64,000 bases of DNA from Bacteroidales bacterium (lineage in GTDB: Bacteria; Bacteroidota; Bacteroidia; Bacteroidales; UBA932). Below, piece after piece: positions 37,053 through 44,509 of this stretch (positions within the stretch are counted from its first letter, which is position 1; every line of letters begins with the position of its first letter). A model generated the notes under the pieces. That model worked only from the letters and a program-made list of their open reading frames with translations, was not told the DNA's origin and did not search any database. The position numbers and the translations under genes were made by a program. The stretch is taken from positions 1 through 64,000 of the forward strand of contig JAFUFS010000028.1 of the NCBI GenBank assembly GCA_017469745.1. The letters are read 5' to 3'.

Positions 37053-37131
37053 ACCAATTTCCGGCAATTATTCAGTAAGAATATGCCTATATTTACAATC
37101 CACACGCAAGTAAAACCATAAATCCACCAAT

Positions 37132-38565
37132 ATGCCCAATTTTTCCAGATTCGTCCCGTTTGCTTCGATCTTGCTCTTCCTTTCCCTTTTCCCTTGCCAG
37201 GGCGCCGGGATCGTGTCCAGCCTTAGATTCAAGCTCAACCATCCAGACGGTCAGTACGCCTCGTCAGACACGGTTATAGTGAGCGCCGAACCCGTCGAAG
37301 ACTATCCCGCCCCCATTGAGGTAGCTATTTTCGAAAACGGCGTTATGACCCGCATCGAGAAAATCGGGGCAGTCACCGGCCCGCGGATAGTGTTCACTGA
37401 TGTCCGAACCGGACCTGTCGCCGTAATTTTGGAGTTCAGGCCAGAGGGCACCTTTCCTGAGAGGATACGGATGAACCTCGATTCATCCGATGACGCGATA
37501 AGGATCGGTTATGTTATTAACGGATCTGCATTCGAGCCCGGTTTTCAACCTCCTAAAGATCTTAAACGATACTGGGGACGCCAGATACGCCGTCTCAGGG
37601 CCAAGAAGATGACGGTGAAGTCAAAGCCAGTCACAGTCCGTGGCGATGGAATAGAGTGCTTCGACGTTGAAGTCAGTGCCTTGGACACAGTCCCTGTCAG
37701 AGGCTACGTAGCCAAGCCGAAAAACGCCCTGGAAAGGTCTCTGCCCATAATTATCCAGCTTCATGCCGCCGGGGTATCCGGCGACTGGTGCAAGGCTCAT
37801 GCACAGGCCGCGGCCGACATGGCCCGGATCGGTGCCATCGCCTTCGATTTCAACGCGCACGGAATGTTGAATGATGCCGATGACGCTTATTACAAAGCGC
37901 TTGAAGAAGGTCCATTGAAGAACTACAGTTACCGCCCGATCACTTCCAGGAAATCATATTACTTCAGGGGAATGTTCCTCCGGGCAATCCGGGCATTGGA
38001 CTACATCACCAAGGATCCGGCTTGGGACGGGAAAACCATCATCCTGCTGGGAGAAAGCCAAGGCGGGGCGCAGGCGTCAGCCCTGTCGGGACTTGACGAC
38101 CGTGTCACGGATGTGGTGATAAATGTACCGGCGATGATCGGGAACGGCGGTTACCTTCTGGGCAGGAACGACGCCTGGCCCTGGCCCATGGAACATAACG
38201 GAGTCGACACGCCCACTTCCCCGAGACTGGATGAAGTTGACACAGGCAATCTTACCCCCAGGAACGCCCGGAAAGCAAAGAAAGTGGCTCCATACTTCGA
38301 CGGTGCCATGCTCATGAGAGGATCCAAGGCCCGTTTCCTCGTCGAGATCGGTCTCGTGGACACCACCTGTCCTCCATCAGAGGTTTTCTCGGGAGTGAAC
38401 GGCGTTGCCGGTGAGGTAAAGGTGATAAGCAGCCCTTACCGCAACCATTGGTCAGCGTCCATTCCGGAGCCATACAAGGATTGGTGGAAGGAGAATGTCG
38501 AGGACTTCAGGCAGGATTATATCAAGAATATTATTAAATTTGTGAGAAACTCTGAAACTTATTAA
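37132..38565 (+). CDS. Secreted acetyl esterase, AXE1 (CE7) type
   Basis: A 477-residue protein with a signal peptide (cleavage near CQGAG), an N-terminal beta domain (to about 140) and an AXE1-like alpha/beta hydrolase domain. The nucleophile serine lies in LLGESQGGAQASALSG (about 305), the acid in EIGLVDTTCPPSEV (about 405) and the histidine in SPYRNHWSAS (about 435). CE7 enzymes remove acetyl groups from xylan fragments or small acetylated sugars. It precedes a GDPD gene by 11 bases and is divergent from pgi. Natural substrate is inferred. Confidence 0.85.
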   Translation: MPNFSRFVPFASILLFLSLFPCQGAGIVSSLRFKLNHPDGQYASSDTVIVSAEPVEDYPAPIEVAIFENGVMTRIEKIGAVTGPRIVFTDVRTGPVAVILEFRPEGTFPERIRMNLDSSDDAIRIGYVINGSAFEPGFQPPKDLKRYWGRQIRRLRAKKMTVKSKPVTVRGDGIECFDVEVSALDTVPVRGYVAKPKNALERSLPIIIQLHAAGVSGDWCKAHAQAAADMARIGAIAFDFNAHGMLNDADDAYYKALEEGPLKNYSYRPITSRKSYYFRGMFLRAIRALDYITKDPAWDGKTIILLGESQGGAQASALSGLDDRVTDVVINVPAMIGNGGYLLGRNDAWPWPMEHNGVDTPTSPRLDEVDTGNLTPRNARKAKKVAPYFDGAMLMRGSKARFLVEIGLVDTTCPPSEVFSGVNGVAGEVKVISSPYRNHWSASIPEPYKDWWKENVEDFRQDYIKNIIKFVRNSETY

Positions 38566-38576
38566 CAACATCCGAT

Positions 38577-39362
38577 ATGAGAAGTATTGTAAAGATCGCG
38601 GCAGCCGCCGCTTTATTGACATTGGCCGCCTCATGCGCTCCCAAGGTCGCAATCACCGCCCACCGTGGCTACTGGAACTGTGAAGAAGCCGGCTATGCCG
38701 AGAACTCCATCAAGTCTCTTGAACTTGCCCAGAAGAACCACTTCTGGGGCAGCGAGTTCGATGTCCACATCACCTCCGACCTCGTGCTGGTCGTCCACCA
38801 CGACGCCACGATCAAGGGCAAGAGCATCCACACCCATGACTATGCCGACTTCAAGGACTACCGCCTGAAGAACGGTGAGAAGCTCCCCACCCTCGATGAA
38901 TATCTGACCCAGGGAGAAAAGGGCGGCACCGTCCTCGTCTTCGAGCTCAAGAAGCAGATCGACAAGGCCCATGAGGACTACATGGTCGACAAGAGCATCG
39001 AGGCCCTCAAGGCCCATGGCCTCTTCGATCCCAAGAAGGTGATCTTCATCTCCTTCAGCCGCAACATCTGCGAAAGGATCGCAGCCCTCTGCCCCGGCTT
39101 CACCAATCAGTACCTTGAGAAGGATCTTACTCCTGACGAGGTCATCGCCAAGGGAATCAACGGAATCGACTACCATCAGAGCGCATTCGTCGAGCATCCC
39201 GAGTGGGTCGGACAGGCTCACAAGAACAAGATGAGCGTCAACGTCTGGACCGTCAACAAGAAGGAAGACATCCAGAAGATGATCGACCTCGGCGTCGACT
39301 GCATCACCACCAACGAGCCTCTCCTCGTCCGCGAACTCCTCGGCGGCAAAGAGAAGAAGTAG
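38577..39362 (+). CDS. Glycerophosphodiester phosphodiesterase lipoprotein
   Basis: A 261-residue GDPD enzyme that splits glycerophosphodiesters to glycerol-3-phosphate and an alcohol. The lipobox LAASC anchors it outside the cytoplasm. Catalytic residues are visible in ITAHRGYWNCEEAGYAENS (about 26) and SEFDVHITSDLVLVVHHD (about 60), with ELKKQ near 122 and the barrel end VWTVNKKEDIQKMIDLGVD. It lies 11 bases behind the esterase gene and probably shares its transcript. Strong use of GAG, AAG and CTC codons resembles highly expressed genes in the window. Confidence 0.92.
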   Translation: MRSIVKIAAAAALLTLAASCAPKVAITAHRGYWNCEEAGYAENSIKSLELAQKNHFWGSEFDVHITSDLVLVVHHDATIKGKSIHTHDYADFKDYRLKNGEKLPTLDEYLTQGEKGGTVLVFELKKQIDKAHEDYMVDKSIEALKAHGLFDPKKVIFISFSRNICERIAALCPGFTNQYLEKDLTPDEVIAKGINGIDYHQSAFVEHPEWVGQAHKNKMSVNVWTVNKKEDIQKMIDLGVDCITTNEPLLVRELLGGKEKK

Positions 39363-39590
39363 TCTTGATACTGCCTTTCAGGCATACGGCCTACAGCCAT
39401 GCCGAATACACCTGCCACGTGCAGTTTAGGCAAATCGCTAAATATTAATAAGATAGCAAACGCACCTGTGCCAGACCCCTGCTTTTTCTGCGGGGCCTGG
39501 CACAGTCCTATTGTCTAAATACCTGTAAATCAAACCATCATCAATAAAGCCCGTGCCAGACAGAAAGATATGCTATAGGTATGAGACGGA
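39363..39590. other. Gene-free stretch with REP-like hairpin
   Basis: About 230 bases without a gene between the GDPD gene and the accessory island. It contains a strong hairpin (39466-39505) and a further copy of its GTGCCAGAC core at 39553-39561. It marks the left border of the accessory region. Confidence 0.6.
39466..39505. repeat. REP-like inverted repeat (CTGTGCCAGACCCC)
   Basis: CTGTGCCAGACCCC (39466-39479) pairs with GGGGCCTGGCACAG (39492-39505) with one mismatch over 14 bases and a 12-base loop. The core GTGCCAGAC recurs alone at 39553-39561. GTGCCAGAC/GTCTGGCAC hairpins resemble repeats mobilised by REP-associated transposases, from general knowledge. It could also stop transcription from the GDPD gene, but no T run follows. 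Confidence 0.6.
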
Positions 39591-39591
39591 A

Positions 39592-39825
39592 TTATCTCCG
39601 ATAGCCCTCCTTAAGAACTTTCCAGAACGACTCCGGAAGTGAGACATTCTCCCAATTCACCGCGCCGTGGAACAGCGGGGCTATCTCCCCAGGGGTGAAT
39701 CCAGCGATCCCACAGCCGATGGGGGTCACCAGGAACCTCTTTTCCTGATTTTCTAAATAACTCCCCTTGTATTCCGAAGGCATCTCTTTCATCTTGCCAT
39801 GTTCTTGATCGTGAATAGGATCCAA
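39592..39825 (-). pseudogene. Chimeric remnant: Rpn nuclease piece joined to a phage-protein C-terminus
   Basis: The C-terminal 48 residues (FLVTPIGCGIAGFTPGEIAP onward) look like the end of the A1S_2505-type phage non-structural family, whose N-terminal part is missing. The upstream part (about 39757-39835) is a decayed copy of the intact Rpn gene at 42767-43651: KMKEMPSEYKGSYLE is identical and nearby DNA matches closely, but one base is deleted before it, which shifts the frame. The 77-residue open frame is thus a fusion of two broken genes. Expression is not expected. Confidence 0.72.
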
Positions 39826-39906
39826 TTGGGAGTGGACTTGGCCCCAGTGTAGAGGGAGAAGAACAGCGATACGGATATGAAGAGTTGTTTGAACATTTTA
39901 TTGTAG

Positions 39907-41322
39907 TCAGCCTAATAAGTCATGCATCGTGACTTCGTTCTGGATCATATTGTAATACTCGTTCCTTTTGACGCCATAAGTCGTGATCATAACCAAGTGA
40001 GTCGCCTTACGCGGGTTACAATCCTCCATGAAAGCAGCGATCTTATTCCTCAAGTCTTCGGCATATCTTTTCGTGATGGTGAACTCTCCTGACCAGAATT
40101 TGATTTCGCACAAGTCGATAATTCGATCAGCCCGGTCAATAAGCAAATCGACCTGAGCCCCCTCTCCTTGCCAAGAAGATACATTTGTCTGGATACCACT
40201 GATGCCAAGGCTGCGCTCGATCATGGGATAGTGATATAGACAGAGTTGCTCAAAGGCATAACCAGCCCATGCGTTCAAAGCCGGAGTGTTCAATTGGAAT
40301 CTCCAGAAACCCTTTTCTGATGGAGTGTGTTTCTCTATAAACTTGAAGTAGAAGAAGGTGTAGAAGTCGGTCAACTGGTACAGCATTCCTTTCTTCTTTT
40401 TCCCATACGAAGTGTAACTTCGGATCAAGTCGCACTGGTCAAGATCCTGCAGTATGTTGGTCAACCCACCTCCATTGGGCATCCCTGTTTCCTTGATGAT
40501 CTCATCCCTCGTCAGGCCCCGGTTCCGCTTGCTGATTGCCCGCACCACCTTGACATAGTTATCACTTTCTTCGCACAGGGCGGAGTACAGATTGTTGAAT
40601 TCCCCGTCAAGCCTCCCTTTCCGCACGAAGAACATCTCATCGATGTTTTGCGCCAGGCTCTTGCCTTTCTCCAACATCCGGAGATAATAAGGGATCCCTC
40701 CCATCACCATATAAGTTTCCACCAAATCCTTTTCCTCAAGGATAATCCCTCTGCTGACAAGATATTCCCTCGTCTCGGCCAAGTTGAAAGGACGAAGATA
40801 TATTTTGCGTGTCAACCTATTGTGCAGCCCACCTTTGTTGTTGACGATGTTCTTCACAATCCATGATATCGCACTCCCGCAGACAATAAGGAGCAAATTC
40901 GGTTGTGTACTCCCCCAATCATTCCAGAAGTGTTCCAATGCTGAGACCAAGTCACAACGTTTGGTGTACATGTAAGGTAATTCATCAATGAACACCACTT
41001 TGCGTTTCCGGGAACGAGAGTTTTCAAGAAGGACTCTCAGACTGGCAAAAGCTTCAGTCCATGATCCCGGATCAGGGCACAAGGGAGATCCATATCTTCT
41101 GAGAGATTCGCCAAAATTAGCCAGTTGCTTTTTCTTTTCTCCTCTTTCGGCAATTCCAGTAACCTTGAAAACGAAATCATTTCCAAAGAACTGGTTTACG
41201 AGGAAGGTCTTGCCGACCCTCCTTCTCCCATAGACTACAACGAATTCCGGATCGTCAGATTCCCTGACAATCCTAAGTTCAGCCAATTCTTCCTTACGAC
41301 CTATTACTTCCATGGCTTCCAT
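39907..41322 (-). CDS. DUF234-type AAA ATPase with C-terminal nuclease-like domain
   Basis: A 471-residue ATPase: Walker A YGRRRVGKTFLVNQF near residue 32, Walker B KVVFIDELPYM near 105, a sensor-like LIVCGSAISWI near 140, a winged-helix part (GLTRDEIIKETGMPNGGGL, about 280) and a DUF234 C-terminal domain with AQVDLLIDRADRIIDLCEIKFW near 405, a PD-(D/E)xK-like D..ExK pattern. The family is common in Archaea and Bacteroidetes accessory regions and may act as a mobile or defence ATPase; no function is established to my knowledge. Start is ATG 41322 beside a promoter box; ATG 41313 is possible. Confidence 0.85.
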   Translation of the reverse strand: MEAMEVIGRKEELAELRIVRESDDPEFVVVYGRRRVGKTFLVNQFFGNDFVFKVTGIAERGEKKKQLANFGESLRRYGSPLCPDPGSWTEAFASLRVLLENSRSRKRKVVFIDELPYMYTKRCDLVSALEHFWNDWGSTQPNLLLIVCGSAISWIVKNIVNNKGGLHNRLTRKIYLRPFNLAETREYLVSRGIILEEKDLVETYMVMGGIPYYLRMLEKGKSLAQNIDEMFFVRKGRLDGEFNNLYSALCEESDNYVKVVRAISKRNRGLTRDEIIKETGMPNGGGLTNILQDLDQCDLIRSYTSYGKKKKGMLYQLTDFYTFFYFKFIEKHTPSEKGFWRFQLNTPALNAWAGYAFEQLCLYHYPMIERSLGISGIQTNVSSWQGEGAQVDLLIDRADRIIDLCEIKFWSGEFTITKRYAEDLRNKIAAFMEDCNPRKATHLVMITTYGVKRNEYYNMIQNEVTMHDLLG

Positions 41323-41394
41323 TTTTACTTGCGTAAAGTTAGTAAAAGTAACGACATTTAGCAAGTAAAAATTATTTTTCATCGCTAAATGTCG
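41322..41394 (-). promoter_or_regulatory. Promoter with two interlocked palindromes before the ATPase gene
   Basis: TTTTTACTTGC (41322-41332) is the exact reverse complement of 41361-41371, and CGACATTTAGC (41352-41362) that of 41384-41394, so the arms interlock. The minus-strand -7-like box TAACTTTA (41341-41334) and an upstream TTG about 20 bases before it lie between the arms of the first palindrome. This looks like an operator covering the promoter, perhaps for self-repression. Confidence 0.6.
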
Positions 41395-41410
41395 CAATAA
41401 TTGGCGGGTT

Positions 41411-41608
41411 TCAGCGAGTATAATCCTCGGGCTCCAGAGTGACGGAGGTCTTCCACCAATCGCTACAATCAGCAGTGAAATTGAAAACCAAAGGCATGCG
41501 GTTCAGCATTGCAATCACAAGCGGAGGATCCTGAATATCCGGGATAACTTCAGACAAATAATCCTTTATGTCTTTTTTGGTTATGGAGGACAACTCCGTT
41601 TTTAACAA
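41411..41608 (-). pseudogene. Remnant of an unrecognised gene (C-terminal piece)
   Basis: The 65-codon frame ends NFTADCSDWWKTSVTLEPED, which looks like the close of a real protein, but there is no ATG, only a TTG, and no ribosome site or promoter. I do not recognise the family. It sits between the ATPase and the BRO-N gene in a region of other broken genes, so it is most likely the tail of a lost gene. Confidence 0.35.
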
Positions 41609-41680
41609 TTAGTAGGTTAAACCCGAAAATCACCTTCCCGCATAAATGACACTCCAGCGGCCTGTAAGGCCAATCAAGCA

Positions 41681-41710
41681 GGCAGGCGAGGCATTTTTGC
41701 CTCTCCTGCC
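41681..41710. terminator. Hairpin downstream of the BRO-N gene
   Basis: GGCAGGCGAGGC (41681-41692) pairs with 41699-41710 with one mismatch over 12 bases, leaving the loop ATTTTT. It lies 70 bases beyond the BRO-N stop and may end that transcript, though no T run follows the stem on the minus strand. Confidence 0.45.
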
Positions 41711-41782
41711 CAGATACCATGCACCACGCCGTCTCCATAGGCCTCCACGTCGGGAAGGTGAATTTCGCTTTTCAGGCAAAGG

Positions 41783-42634
41783 CTACTGGTTATCTATCTC
41801 TGCGGGTTTGTCATGTTCTTTCAAAGATTTTGAATTTGCCGGTGATATCACGCTACGTCCCAACTGCTTCTCAAGCTCATTTCTAGCCGCCCTAGCAACG
41901 CCTCCACCTCTGCGGGCCACCTCGCGGTTTTTCGCAAAAGTATCTGGATTCTCATTACGTGATATTTCCCTTGTAGATATCTCCCCTAACCGTGTCAGAG
42001 CATTTTCTGTCGTCGTCATATTGTCCCTTAGATTCTCCTTTGGATTAATGCCCTTGAAGTCTTTATATTCCTTGGCAGTCATGTCCGCAATTGCCTTATA
42101 AATGTCATTTGTGAGGATAGCGAACTGAAGTTCCTTCACACCTACCCTCCGCCACTCATCGGTCAGGGACTTACATTCCTGGATTTGCTCAAGACGTTCC
42201 TTTATCCATGAATCATCGTAGCCACGACGCTGATATGCCGCGATTGCCCTTTGGATAGAAATCTCCGGATCCACCGTCTCGTCAACTCTCTCACTTGCTA
42301 CCTTCGCAATCCAAAGTTTAATCGGCTCGGCTTTCTTTGATGGAATCGATTGAATCAAGCGAAAAACCGTCTCTTTGTCAGCAACATCAGTTACATACTT
42401 TTTACCATCCTTCGGTGAAACCATTTTCAGTTGACTACAATTTGTAGCCAACTGACTTCCTTCTTCTTTCAACCTGACTTTCAACACACTCCAATACTTT
42501 CTCGCTACATTGTAATCAATGCTATCCGTCAGCACACCGATAATGTCAACAATCGAGAAATACCACTTCTCCTCTTCTTCGACCCAAGCGGTCCGGACTC
42601 TCTTGTCCTCAAATAATTGAATCTGCTCTTCCAT
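41783..42634 (-). CDS. BRO-N domain protein (DinD / phage antirepressor-like)
   Basis: A 283-residue protein whose first 110 residues (IQLFEDKRVRTAWVEEEEKW to KLWIAKVASERV) form a BRO-N DNA-binding domain, including WYFSIVDIIGVLTDS and VFRLIQSIPSKKAEPIKLW. The remainder (IQRAIAAYQRRGYDDSWI, TNDIYKAIADMTAKEYK, TRLGEISTREISRNENP) matches the DinD-like C-terminal region common in Bacteroidetes chromosomal copies. Related proteins are induced by DNA damage or act as phage antirepressors. It stands alone inside the accessory island. Confidence 0.82.
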   Translation of the reverse strand: MEEQIQLFEDKRVRTAWVEEEEKWYFSIVDIIGVLTDSIDYNVARKYWSVLKVRLKEEGSQLATNCSQLKMVSPKDGKKYVTDVADKETVFRLIQSIPSKKAEPIKLWIAKVASERVDETVDPEISIQRAIAAYQRRGYDDSWIKERLEQIQECKSLTDEWRRVGVKELQFAILTNDIYKAIADMTAKEYKDFKGINPKENLRDNMTTTENALTRLGEISTREISRNENPDTFAKNREVARRGGGVARAARNELEKQLGRSVISPANSKSLKEHDKPAEIDNQ

Positions 42635-42687
42635 AAATTAAACTATTAACAATTAAACATTTATCGCCTGCCGCTACCCAAAATAAA

Positions 42688-42725
42688 CAAAGCGAGCCAG
42701 GTGCGATATAACCTAGCTCGCTTTG
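42688..42725 (-). terminator. Terminator of the Rpn nuclease gene
   Basis: CAAAGCGAGC (42688-42697) pairs perfectly with GCTCGCTTTG (42716-42725), and the stem extends by AGGT/ACCT around a one-base mismatch. On the minus strand the stem is followed by a T-rich run (TTTATTTTGGG). It lies about 40 bases beyond the Rpn stop codon. Confidence 0.75.
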
Positions 42726-42766
42726 TAGTCTCTGTGTACTACGGCGTACAGATTTGTCTAGAGCCT

Positions 42767-43651
42767 TTATAGGCTGCGGATCTCATCCGAGGGAAGGGTT
42801 GTCAACTCGGATATGGTCGTGATATCGATTCCCTTGGACAGCATTCGACGGGCGGTTTCCCGCAAACCTTCGGTATGTCCCTCAGCAAGGCCCTCCTTTC
42901 TGGCCGAGCGGAGTTGGCTCCTCTGGTCAACCTCCCACATGTAGCGGGCAAGGTATTCTCTTTGACTCATCTCATCCATGGAAGCGAAGTTAGACAATCG
43001 GAACATCTTTTCCAAATAACTCCCTTTGTATTCCGAAGGCATCTCCTTCATCTTGCCTATGTTCTTGATTGTAAATAGAATCCAATTGGGAGTGTCCTTG
43101 ACCTCGGGGAGACTCATATTCAACTTCGGGAGTTCCACCGTAATATAGTGTACACTGTCAGTGAGCTCGACACCGTTATCCTTTACGTTTCGGATCGTGT
43201 AATGATTGATCATGTCATCGTTGCTGATGACGCCGGGAACGATGAAATCAGTTATCCCAACGATGTATAAAGGCGTTAGAGCATAGCTCGTGTTGTCACC
43301 ACGTTGGAGGCGGTTGATAATGGGAAAAGAGGAGTAGAACACCATCCTGTCCGTAAAATCGTCCTGGCTTCGGACCTGCATCTCGATGATTAGCTCGCTG
43401 CCGTCATCAGTCCTGCAGCGTACGTCCACCACGGAGCGGCGGGCATCGGGTCTGAGGGCTACCTGTTCCTGTGGTTCAAGGCTCACCGAGACGATCCCTT
43501 TGTCCGGCAATATGGCCTGTACAAGGCGCAGAAGCAGATCCTCGTTGCCGGGTGTTCCGAAGATGAGTTTAAACGCATAGTCAATGCGCGGATCTATGAA
43601 TACGATGCCCTGGGATCGGGCCTGTTGGAGAAGTGAGGATAAAGTTTCCAT
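42767..43651 (-). CDS. Rpn-family recombination-promoting nuclease / putative transposase
   Basis: A 294-residue PD-(D/E)xK nuclease. The core is seen in FIDPRIDYAFKLIFGTPGN (about 17-35), SVVDVRCRTDDGSELIIEMQ (about 75-93: D and ExQ) and the C-terminal LTTLPSDEIRSL. The tail KEGLAEGHTEGLRE is the short-repeat end typical of this family. Such proteins nick DNA and promote RecA-independent recombination. ATG 43651 gives the usual METLS-type start; a longer frame runs through the terminator upstream. A degraded partial copy lies at about 39757-39835. Confidence 0.88.
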   Translation of the reverse strand: METLSSLLQQARSQGIVFIDPRIDYAFKLIFGTPGNEDLLLRLVQAILPDKGIVSVSLEPQEQVALRPDARRSVVDVRCRTDDGSELIIEMQVRSQDDFTDRMVFYSSFPIINRLQRGDNTSYALTPLYIVGITDFIVPGVISNDDMINHYTIRNVKDNGVELTDSVHYITVELPKLNMSLPEVKDTPNWILFTIKNIGKMKEMPSEYKGSYLEKMFRLSNFASMDEMSQREYLARYMWEVDQRSQLRSARKEGLAEGHTEGLRETARRMLSKGIDITTISELTTLPSDEIRSL

Positions 43652-43686
43652 AGTCTTGTGATATTGATCTTCCGCGAAACTATAAG

Positions 43687-43730
43687 AAAACCTCCTTCCA
43701 GGCAAGGGGTAGGAAGGAGGTTTTTCTGTT
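43687..43730. terminator. Terminator downstream of the FKBP operon
   Basis: AAAACCTCCTTCC (43687-43699) pairs with 43712-43724 around a 12-base loop. T-rich sequence follows on both strands, best on the plus strand (TTTTTCTGTTTTTT). It separates the phosphoesterase-FKBP transcript from the Rpn gene. The 150 bases from here to the FKBP stop hold no supported gene. Confidence 0.75.
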
Positions 43731-43882
43731 TTTTATCGAAAGTTTTTCCGTTATTTATCACAAAGACGTCTAATCCAACTCTCTCTTGAGACGGAGGAGG
43801 GCGGAATGGCTGGCGGATCTCTTGCATCTTTCTCTTGAATGCCTTCTTTGAAAGATAGGTCCTGCTCATTGAGAAGATGATG

Positions 43883-44302
43883 CTACCGCTCGATCTTGAC
43901 CAGCTGGATGGTGAAAATCAAGGTGCTGTGGGCGGGGATGCCGTCCATCTTCATGGAGCCGTAGCCCCACTTGGCAGGGATGTAGACTTCCCATTTGTCC
44001 CCTTCACGCATCCTTACCAGGGCTATCTGCCAGCCCATGATGAGGTCCCCGACCATGAAGAGCGCAGGAAGTTGCTGGCCTTCGGTAGAGTCAAAGACAG
44101 TCCCGTCAATCAGCCTGCCGGTGTAATGGACGTACACGATGCCCCGGGGCGTGGGCTTCCTGGTTCCATGGCCTTCCTCCAGAACACGGTACATGACCCC
44201 ATTCTCCAGGACAACTACGCCTTCTTCCCGAGACTTAGCCTCGAGGAAGTCCTCGTTGGCCTGTTTGTAAGGATTTGGTTTCTTCTTATGCGAACTACTC
44301 AT
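43883..44302 (-). CDS. FKBP-type peptidyl-prolyl isomerase
   Basis: A 139-residue protein that speeds proline isomerisation during folding. The FKBP domain covers about residues 35-138: GIVYVHYTGRLIDGTVFDST, LIMGWQIALVRMREGDKWEV, IPAKWGYG and IPAHSTLIFTIQLV. No signal peptide is present, so it is probably cytoplasmic. ATG 44302 overlaps the preceding small gene's stop region (one base between them); a longer frame overlaps that gene and is rejected. The pairing with a small basic protein recurs in Bacteroidetes, from memory. Confidence 0.9.
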   Translation of the reverse strand: MSSSHKKKPNPYKQANEDFLEAKSREEGVVVLENGVMYRVLEEGHGTRKPTPRGIVYVHYTGRLIDGTVFDSTEGQQLPALFMVGDLIMGWQIALVRMREGDKWEVYIPAKWGYGSMKMDGIPAHSTLIFTIQLVKIER

Positions 44303-44303
44303 G

Positions 44304-44492
44304 TCAGTCACCAATTTCCGTTTTCTTGAGACGCTTCCTGTCGTAGACCTTCTTGGACTTGTGAATCGCCTTCCGGAAGGTAATCGGACGGCCGTGCTGC
44401 TCGATCTCTTCAAGACGGGCAGCACGGCGGTTCGCCAACATGAAGTCAGCCTCTGTAATACTGAGCTTCCTCTGTTTCTTCTTGTTTTTCAT
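44304..44492 (-). CDS. Small basic conserved protein upstream of FKBP
   Basis: A 62-residue, highly basic protein (starts MKNKKKQRKLSITEADFMLA) with a helical EADFMLANRRAARLEEIEQHG section and a KAIHKSKKVYDRKRLKK end. Proteins of this composition lie next to FKBP genes in Bacteroides relatives as I recall, without assigned function. Its stop is one base from the FKBP start and 17 bases separate it from the phosphoesterase stop, so it is within the operon. Ribosome or RNA association is only a guess from charge. Confidence 0.7.
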   Translation of the reverse strand: MKNKKKQRKLSITEADFMLANRRAARLEEIEQHGRPITFRKAIHKSKKVYDRKRLKKTEIGD

Positions 44493-44509
44493 AGCGCAAA
44501 GTTGTGATG

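Noticed and set aside
43594..43869. 91-codon minus-strand frame between the FKBP and Rpn genes
   Set aside because: It runs straight through a strong terminator and overlaps the Rpn start; no family likeness.
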